This document shows positions 6,149 to 8,765 of a stretch of 8,765 bases of DNA, piece after piece (the first letter of the stretch is position 1; the number at the start of each line of letters is the position of its first letter). This DNA comes from an uncultured bacterium. Lineage in GTDB: Bacteria; Bdellovibrionota_C; UBA2361; CAKMMH01. Position numbers and translations under genes: made by a program. Under the pieces are notes generated by a model. The model saw nothing but the letters and a program-made list of their open reading frames with translations. It was not told the DNA's origin and did no database searches. The DNA lies in the NCBI GenBank assembly GCA_927798255.1, contig CAKMMH010000069.1, forward strand, positions 1 through 8,765, read 5' to 3'.

Positions 6149-6811
6149 TTAAAAGTTTTCCATATTATTAAAATTATCTCTTAAGTTTGCACATAAACAT
6201 TCTGAGAGCAAATCACAAAGATTATGTTTTATAACGGCTCTTCGCCATCTTAGGATATACTTATCTCGTAATTCATTATAGCTTCCTTTAAAGAAACGAG
6301 CTTTATCAAAATCTAAAATATATAAATTTTCGTTTTCATCAACAATTACATTTCCAGGGTGTAAATCCACATGAAAGATTTTATTTTTAATTAAAATCTT
6401 TATTTGACGAGCAAGTTCTTTAGTATATTTTTCAATTTTTATAAAATCATTTTCTTTTAAAAAACAAAGATCAAATGTATTTTCAATTTCTTTTGTAGCA
6501 AGCCAATTTCTGTAAACAAATCCTCCTTTTATTGCATAGGCTATATGAGTTGGAGCATTTACACCTTTTCTCTTAACAAGTTCTAGGAATTCGAATTCTC
6601 TTTTTGCTCTACTAGCCGTAAAAGTAGAAAGATAATAATGTTTATTTATAAAATGAAGAACGCCGCCACGTCTATAGTGTTTTACGACAACTTTCATAGA
6701 ACCGATATCGCCTTTTACGACACTTCCCCCTTGATTTGTTGCCGATCTTGCACCATGAATCTTGGTTTTTAAAAGTTTATATAAGCTTAAAAGCTCTTCA
6801 TCTTCTAACAT
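6149..6811 (-). CDS. KdkA-like Kdo / LPS-core kinase
   Basis: This 220-residue protein of the protein-kinase-like fold phosphorylates Kdo or heptose of the LPS inner core in characterised relatives (KdkA, WaaP, InaA group). The family's glycine-rich/Lys segment is seen as VVVKHYRRGGVLHFI (41-55, K44 the ATP lysine). E72 in the 'RAKREFEFL' helix is the likely ion-pair partner of that lysine. The catalytic loop is HVDLHPGNV (147-155, D149 catalytic base, N154 metal binding), and the metal-binding LDFDKA (166-171) carries D167. The 'KHYRRGG' and 'HYYL' features point to KdkA rather than a general kinase. It is first in the five-gene run and directly precedes a heptosyltransferase, which fits a core-modifying role. 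No good Shine-Dalgarno precedes the start. Confidence 0.85.
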   Translation of the reverse strand: MLEDEELLSLYKLLKTKIHGARSATNQGGSVVKGDIGSMKVVVKHYRRGGVLHFINKHYYLSTFTASRAKREFEFLELVKRKGVNAPTHIAYAIKGGFVYRNWLATKEIENTFDLCFLKENDFIKIEKYTKELARQIKILIKNKIFHVDLHPGNVIVDENENLYILDFDKARFFKGSYNELRDKYILRWRRAVIKHNLCDLLSECLCANLRDNFNNMENF

Positions 6812-6855
6812 TTGCTTTGAATAAATTTTAATTTTTCAAACTTTTTGTTTATTAA

Positions 6856-6885
6856 ATGATAAATCGTGCATAATGAAATTTTCAA
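6856..6885 (-). promoter_or_regulatory. Candidate promoter of the LPS-core/yicC/gmk operon
   Basis: On the minus strand TTGAAA (6880-6885) and TATCAT (6856-6861) are separated by 18 bases, each one mismatch from consensus. The implied start near 6848 gives a leader of about 37 bases before the kinase gene. AT-richness makes chance matches likely. Confidence 0.4.
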
Positions 6886-7064
6886 AAAATCTTAAATAAA
6901 ATTAACTTGTTAAAGTCTATCATAGGGTAAAACAAAGGACAAGCTAGAGAAAAAATGAATAAAAACTTAATGCTAGCAATAAGCGTTACAAAAAAAAATT
7001 AGCGACACAACAATTAAGTAGATATCGCCAAATTAAGTTACAGAAGAGATACTTAAACCTTTTT

Positions 7065-7274
7065 CTATGAAATATCTTCACAGTTAATATATGAATTTGT
7101 AACTACAGGAGCATAATCACCGCCCCCCTTTCGATCACCACAAACATATTGTGAAAGCGTATCAAACATGAACGCGATTTTGCAAAAGAACATAGCAAAA
7201 GCTATTCCAACAAGGAAAAAAAGTATAGTCAACGCATCAATTAGCATTGCCAAAAATCTTCTAAATTCCTTCAT
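7065..7274 (-). CDS. Small membrane protein, unknown function
   Basis: This 69-residue protein has a short basic start (MKEFRRF), then about 30 hydrophobic residues (LAMLIDALTILFFLVGIAFA and on through MFFCKIAFMF). A hydrophilic tail follows with DRKGGGDYAPVV and two further cysteines. A good ribosome site (AAAGGG, seven bases before the ATG) supports translation. The R-R-F-L-A-M-L-I-D opening superficially recalls RDD-family membrane proteins, but the rest does not fit and the length is far too short. It is not recognised as any named family. It lies alone between the LPS-core operon and the cation efflux gene, both also on the minus strand. Confidence 0.55.
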   Translation of the reverse strand: MKEFRRFLAMLIDALTILFFLVGIAFAMFFCKIAFMFDTLSQYVCGDRKGGGDYAPVVTNSYINCEDIS

Positions 7275-7291
7275 GATAGTACCCTTTCAAA

Positions 7292-7336
7292 TTATCTAGC
7301 TACTAAGAAGCAATTTACTAAAAAACAAAAGAGCAT
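7292..7336 (-). CDS. Possible 14-residue leader peptide
   Basis: The frame MLFCFLVNCFLVAR starts five bases after AGGGAG and ends 17 bases before the start codon of the small membrane protein gene. Its start region lies in a short hairpin, AGAAGAG-ATG-CTCTTTT on the minus strand, followed by a T-rich run. It falls inside the leader predicted from the TATAAT at 7364-7369. The architecture resembles an attenuator, but the hairpin is small and the ORF short, so chance is a serious alternative. Confidence 0.2.
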   Translation of the reverse strand: MLFCFLVNCFLVAR

Positions 7337-7363
7337 CTCTTCTCCCTCAATTGTAATGTATTT

Positions 7364-7369
7364 ATTATA
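7364..7369 (-). promoter_or_regulatory. Consensus -10 element for the small membrane protein gene
   Basis: A perfect TATAAT on the minus strand lies about 90 bases before the start codon at 7274. No convincing -35 hexamer is found 16-18 bases upstream. It would place the possible leader peptide within the transcript. Confidence 0.3.
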
Positions 7370-7449
7370 CTAAATGATAAAACTTAAAAGAGTTAAATGT
7401 GACATCTTTATTAATTTTAATTAAATAAAATTGAAATTTTGATAATACA

Positions 7450-7499
7450 AGAAAAAATGCACGGTTGCCGTACTATCTCTTATTAACGATAACCATGCA
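7450..7499 (-). terminator. Rho-independent terminator of the cation efflux gene
   Basis: On the minus strand TGCATGGTTATCGT (from 7499) pairs with ACGGCAACCGTGCA (ending 7458), with G-U wobbles and a single A-C mismatch over 14 positions. Six T (7457-7452) follow immediately. It begins 13 bases after the stop codon of the gene and is the clearest terminator in the window. Confidence 0.85.
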
Positions 7500-7511
7500 A
7501 AAATACGAGCA

Positions 7512-8183
7512 TTATTCTTTCTTAAAGTCAATGAGCTTAAGCATCGTATCTCTAATAAGTAAAAATGCCCATCTAATAATTAGGATACCTCCTAAAATTC
7601 CTATTAACGCATCAAAGTAGGTTAAGTTAAAATACTTACCCACAAGAAGCGCAATGATTGCCAAAACTGATGTTAACGCATCTGTCAAAATATGAAAGTA
7701 AGCAGCTTTAAAGTTAAAGTCCTCGTGTTGCAAATGATGTTTGTCGTAAGTGTGTTCACCTTTAATTTCTTTATACTCCATTATAAAGATGCAAATCACA
7801 TTCACAATCAAGCCCACGAAAGCAACGAAAATTGCTTCATTAAACTCAATGTTTTGAGGATTAAACAACCTTAACGCGCTTTCGTAAATGACAGAAAGTC
7901 CAGTCAACCCTAAAAATAGCGAGCTTGTATAAGCTGCCAAATCTCCTATTTTATCTGTTCCTTTAGGAAATGATTTTGAGTTCTTAAACTTTCTTATAAG
8001 GATATACGAAACAAGTGTTAATCCTAAAGCAAGGACGTGTGTTCCCATATGGAAACCGTCTGCTAAGAGCGCCATTGAACCTGTTATAAATCCAAACAAA
8101 ATTTCCAAAACCATTGTGATAGTAGAAACGACTATTACACTCAAGGTTTTTTTCTCGTTTGAAAATTCGTGATGATGATTCAT
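7512..8183 (-). CDS. DmeF-like cation diffusion facilitator, lacking C-terminal domain
   Basis: This 223-residue inner-membrane proton antiporter of the CDF family exports divalent metal. DmeF relatives handle Co2+/Ni2+, and the substrate here is inferred. About six membrane helices can be traced. TM2 carries ADGFHMGTH, giving an H45-x-x-x-H49 metal pair in place of the usual H/D-x-x-x-D. TM5 carries FHILTD (H164-x-x-x-D168). The KGTDKIGDLAAYTSS segment (74-88) matches DmeF-type proteins. Histidines also cluster at the N-terminus (H3-H5) and in the TM4-TM5 loop (H144, H149, H150, H153). The protein ends just after TM6 (RDTMLKLIDFKKE), so the cytoplasmic C-terminal domain of most CDFs is absent. 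A terminator follows the stop directly, so no hidden extension exists. GAGGG about seven bases upstream supports the start. Confidence 0.9.
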   Translation of the reverse strand: MNHHHEFSNEKKTLSVIVVSTITMVLEILFGFITGSMALLADGFHMGTHVLALGLTLVSYILIRKFKNSKSFPKGTDKIGDLAAYTSSLFLGLTGLSVIYESALRLFNPQNIEFNEAIFVAFVGLIVNVICIFIMEYKEIKGEHTYDKHHLQHEDFNFKAAYFHILTDALTSVLAIIALLVGKYFNLTYFDALIGILGGILIIRWAFLLIRDTMLKLIDFKKE

Positions 8184-8217
8184 AAGAATCCCTCTTAAAA
8201 GTTTACCTTTCTAAAAA

Positions 8218-8247
8218 ATAATAAATTACAATATTAAACCGTATCAA
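8218..8247 (-). promoter_or_regulatory. Candidate promoter of the cation efflux gene
   Basis: TTGATA (8242-8247) and TATTAT (8218-8223) on the minus strand, 18 bases apart, are each one mismatch from consensus. This would give a short leader of under 30 bases. No metal-regulator operator is recognisable. Confidence 0.35.
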
Positions 8248-8395
8248 AATGGTTATATATTGAAAGAAACAACCTCTTTATTAGTAGTAAATATTAGCAT
8301 TTTTATAAAAAATGTCCAAAGCTAAGAAAGAAAAATAAGAAAAAAACGGAGAAAATATAAGGAAAATTATAGATATTATAATTTATAATTAAGAG

Positions 8396-8469
8396 TACGT
8401 CCTGAGGGATTCGAACCCACGACCCTTTGGTTCGAAGCCAAATGCTCTATCCAACTGAGCTAAGGACGC
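8396..8469 (-). tRNA. tRNA-Arg (TCG anticodon)
   Basis: The cloverleaf is complete. The acceptor stem GCGTCCT/AGGACGT has a G-T first pair, the D-arm is GCTC/GAGC, and the anticodon stem TTTGG/CCAAA encloses CTTCGAA with anticodon TCG. The T-arm GTGGG-TTCGAAT-CCCTC shows the same T-T mismatch at its second pair as the tRNA-His gene. The discriminator is A, and no CCA is encoded after it, unlike tRNA-His here, so CCA would have to be added by a nucleotidyltransferase. Confidence 0.96.
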
Positions 8470-8488
8470 GAAAGAAAATAATACATAA

Positions 8489-8518
8489 ATTATATAACAT
8501 TTTTTACTACATCTTCAA
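8489..8518 (-). promoter_or_regulatory. Candidate promoter of tRNA-Arg
   Basis: A perfect TATAAT (8489-8494) on the minus strand has TTGAAG 18 bases upstream (8513-8518), inside the end of the preceding coding sequence. The start would fall about 13 bases before the tRNA. The -35 match is only four of six. Confidence 0.4.
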
Positions 8519-8765
8519 GTAAGATAGAATCACTATTAAATTCTGCCACCATTATATCGTCTATAAGACTTCCTCTTTCTCTTACTTTTGTAATCATTTT
8601 TTCAAAAATCACCTGATTTAGTTCATCTATTTTATTTATAAATCTTCTTAAGGTATCTGACTCCATGTTAGTAAGTTTTCTTGAAAAAAGTAAAATTTTA
8701 TCTCCTTTTTCTAAATCAATATCTGCAAACTCTACACTTACTCTTGAATTTTCACCTACATTTTT
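8490..8765 (-). CDS. C-terminal part of a PP2C/SpoIIE-like phosphatase domain protein (cut by window edge)
   Basis: Ninety-one codons read open from the window edge to a TAA at 8490-8492, so the start is outside. The segment VEFADIDLEKGDKILLFSRK resembles the late PP2C (PPM) strand pair normally written as 'l..GD.lll.SDGLt'. GSLIDDIMVAEF resembles the final 'DD(I/V)TVvv' metal-binding motif. The Asp-Gly normally following Ser in 'SDGLT' is replaced by Arg-Lys (SRKLT), which would remove one metal-contacting acidic residue. The rest of the protein, including other metal ligands, is not visible, so activity cannot be judged. It ends 20 bases before tRNA-Arg. Confidence 0.55.
   Translation of the reverse strand, partial: KNVGENSRVSVEFADIDLEKGDKILLFSRKLTNMESDTLRRFINKIDELNQVIFEKMITKVRERGSLIDDIMVAEFNSDSILLEDVVKNVI

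Noticed and set aside
5275..6171. Plus-strand ORFs of 71 and 76 codons opposite the heptosyltransferase gene
   Set aside because: They are antisense shadows of a well-supported gene with no protein-like features of their own.
8364..8384. 8-bp inverted repeat downstream of tRNA-Arg as a terminator
   Set aside because: The stem is entirely A/T with no T run after it on the minus strand, so chance pairing in AT-rich DNA is more likely.

Overview
The window is very AT-rich and comes from a Gram-negative (diderm) bacterium. The evidence is an LPS-core glycosyltransferase of the heptosyltransferase family, a KdkA-like Kdo/LPS-core kinase and a lipoprotein with a lipobox. Genes are packed with short spacers, but several intergenic stretches are large, and one holds decayed genes. 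The phylum cannot be fixed from this sequence. The endonuclease IV and the yicC-gmk pairing are widespread, and the genome could belong to any low-GC diderm lineage.

Layout, left to right. (1) 1-139: a consensus promoter and tRNA-His(GTG) with encoded CCA. (2) 140-1063: a gene graveyard on the minus strand. It holds an N-terminal piece of a TrkH/KtrB potassium channel subunit, a short stretch resembling the RCK_C domain of TrkA/KtrA, and a membrane-anchored HAMP-containing sensor remnant, all broken by stops or frameshift. (3) 1064-1554: AT-rich, with one doubtful small membrane ORF. (4) 1556-2389: intact nfo, endonuclease IV. (5) 2390-2976: a 587-bp spacer with no credible gene. It contains a hairpin after nfo, one perfect DnaA-box word, and a cluster of palindromes ending in a 135-bp nested palindrome (2846-2980). 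That palindrome has perfect 13-bp terminal inverted repeats, and its right arm overlaps the stop codon of the next gene. (6) 6811 down to 2977: a minus-strand operon-like run kdkA-like kinase > heptosyltransferase > yicC > gmk > PDZ lipoprotein, with gaps or overlaps of about 20 bases. (7) 7065-7336: a small membrane protein and a possible leader ORF. (8) 7450-8183: a DmeF-like cation efflux protein without the usual C-terminal domain, followed by a rho-independent terminator. (9) 8396-8469: tRNA-Arg(TCG). (10) 8490-8765: the C-terminal end of a PP2C/SpoIIE-like phosphatase, cut by the window edge.

How the genes fit together: the central run couples outer-membrane LPS core assembly (kinase and heptosyltransferase) with housekeeping RNA and nucleotide functions (YicC endoribonuclease, guanylate kinase) and an outer-membrane lipoprotein. 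The most unusual non-coding structure is the palindrome cluster at 2643-2980. The most informative evolutionary signal is the collapsed potassium-uptake/sensor locus beside tRNA-His.
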